Source of the DNA: Solibacillus sp. FSL R7-0682
Lineage (GTDB): Bacteria; Bacillota; Bacilli; Bacillales_A; Planococcaceae
Direction: 5' to 3'
NCBI RefSeq assembly: GCF_038005985.1
Contig: NZ_JBBOUI010000001.1
Span: 1,446,001 to 1,510,000 of the forward strand
DNA length: 64,000 nt
A model generated the notes under the pieces. It saw nothing but the letters and a program-made list of their open reading frames with translations, had not been told where the DNA came from and ran no database searches. Made by a program: the position numbers and the translations under genes. The stretch's first letter is position 1, and the number at the start of each line of letters is the position of its first letter. Shown piece by piece: positions 63,593 through 64,000 of this stretch.

Positions 63593-64000
63593 TTAGTTAA
63601 TCTTTTTTCCTGTTAAAACTTTGGCGATTTGTTCAATCGTCATATCTGACCGTAAATCAAATGCTCCTTTTTGGATAGAACGTGAATACTCAGGCTTCGC
63701 TAAAAATAACTCGAGTTCACGTCCATTTTCAATAATGCCCTCATCCTCTACTTGTTGGCCGATTGAGTAGAGTGTAACATTTTCATATATGTATATCGTA
63801 GCAGTGACAATTTCACCATTATGTTCATCCGTACTAGTTGTCGATGATTCATTTGCAGAGGAATCTTTTGTAGCAGGTGATCCTTCTGTTTGGTCAGATT
63901 GTCCCTTTTTTCCTTCGACAGATGCTCCCGTTAATTGCTTTTCGAGCTCAACAATTTTTGATTCATATTGTTCAATCTGTTCGATATAGTGGGCCTCATT
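63593..64000 (-). CDS. MltG-like (YceG-type N-terminal) protein, C-terminal part
   Basis: 135 residues to the right edge. A coiled-coil segment (YIEQIEQYESKIVELEKQLT) and a Ser/Thr/Asp-rich linker (TGASVEGKKGQSDQTEGSPA...) are followed by IYIYENVTLYSIGQQVEDEG then IIENGRELELFLAKPEYSRS, then GAFDLRSDMTIEQIAKVLTG, which fits the LysM-like N-terminal domain of endolytic transglycosylase MltG (IxxGxxxxxIaxxLxxxgiI). No catalytic domain follows, so this is one of the short membrane forms known in Bacilli. The start lies outside the window. Confidence 0.7.
   Translation of the reverse strand, partial: NEAHYIEQIEQYESKIVELEKQLTGASVEGKKGQSDQTEGSPATKDSSANESSTTSTDEHNGEIVTATIYIYENVTLYSIGQQVEDEGIIENGRELELFLAKPEYSRSIQKGAFDLRSDMTIEQIAKVLTGKKIN

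Overview
The window is low-GC chromosomal DNA from a Gram-positive Bacillota. Gene order and protein style suggest the Planococcaceae (Solibacillus/Lysinibacillus type). The backbone runs amidase < > hisS-aspS, a 6S RNA candidate, tcdA, then rarA < > cymR-yrvO-mnmA-TPR protein, which matches the Bacillus subtilis yrvJ-hisS-aspS-yrvM-yrvN-cymR-yrvO-trmU-yrrB region. Start codons are often TTG or GTG behind strong GGAGG sites, and rho-independent terminators follow most units. The genus is an inference.

Layout. 1-9 kb: mixed housekeeping and poorly characterised genes (yqeY, Nudix hydrolase, nitroreductase, Fe-alcohol dehydrogenase, serine hydrolase, orphan sensor kinase). 9-35.5 kb: a long accessory region. 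It holds a signal peptidase gene broken by one in-frame stop, a small-peptide locus with tandem hairpins, two IS3-family elements 39 bp apart, a 2.7 kb group II intron, a 1606-residue secreted RHS/YD-repeat polymorphic toxin with a chain of spare toxin-immunity modules, an IS66-family element lying exactly between a Shine-Dalgarno and its start codon, decayed genes (mepB, a topology-modulation kinase) and a dispersed CAATCGGG-type repeat. 35.8-64 kb: backbone. It holds purU, a cell-wall amidase, a T-box controlled hisS-aspS operon, 6S RNA, tcdA, a chemotaxis receptor, rarA, the cysteine/tRNA-thiolation cluster (cymR-yrvO-mnmA), a T-box controlled trpE-trpG pair, an ECF sigma factor with a putative membrane anti-sigma factor, glutathione peroxidase, DegV, and a divergent MFS/LysR pair. 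The right edge cuts a gene resembling the MltG N-terminal domain.

How genes work together. CymR is the repressor of cysteine metabolism. YrvO takes sulfur from cysteine and MnmA uses it for tRNA 2-thiouridine, so sulfur supply and tRNA modification are linked. TcdA and the T-box leaders add further tRNA-centred functions.

The most noteworthy region is 22.0-29.3 kb. A complete RHS toxin with its probable immunity gene is followed by a promoterless duplicate of the last ~490 bp of the RHS core, joined to a different toxin tip and its own membrane immunity gene. After that comes the last 37 codons of a third tip, overlapping a 70-residue membrane protein by ATGA. This is a cassette store for changing toxin specificity by recombination.
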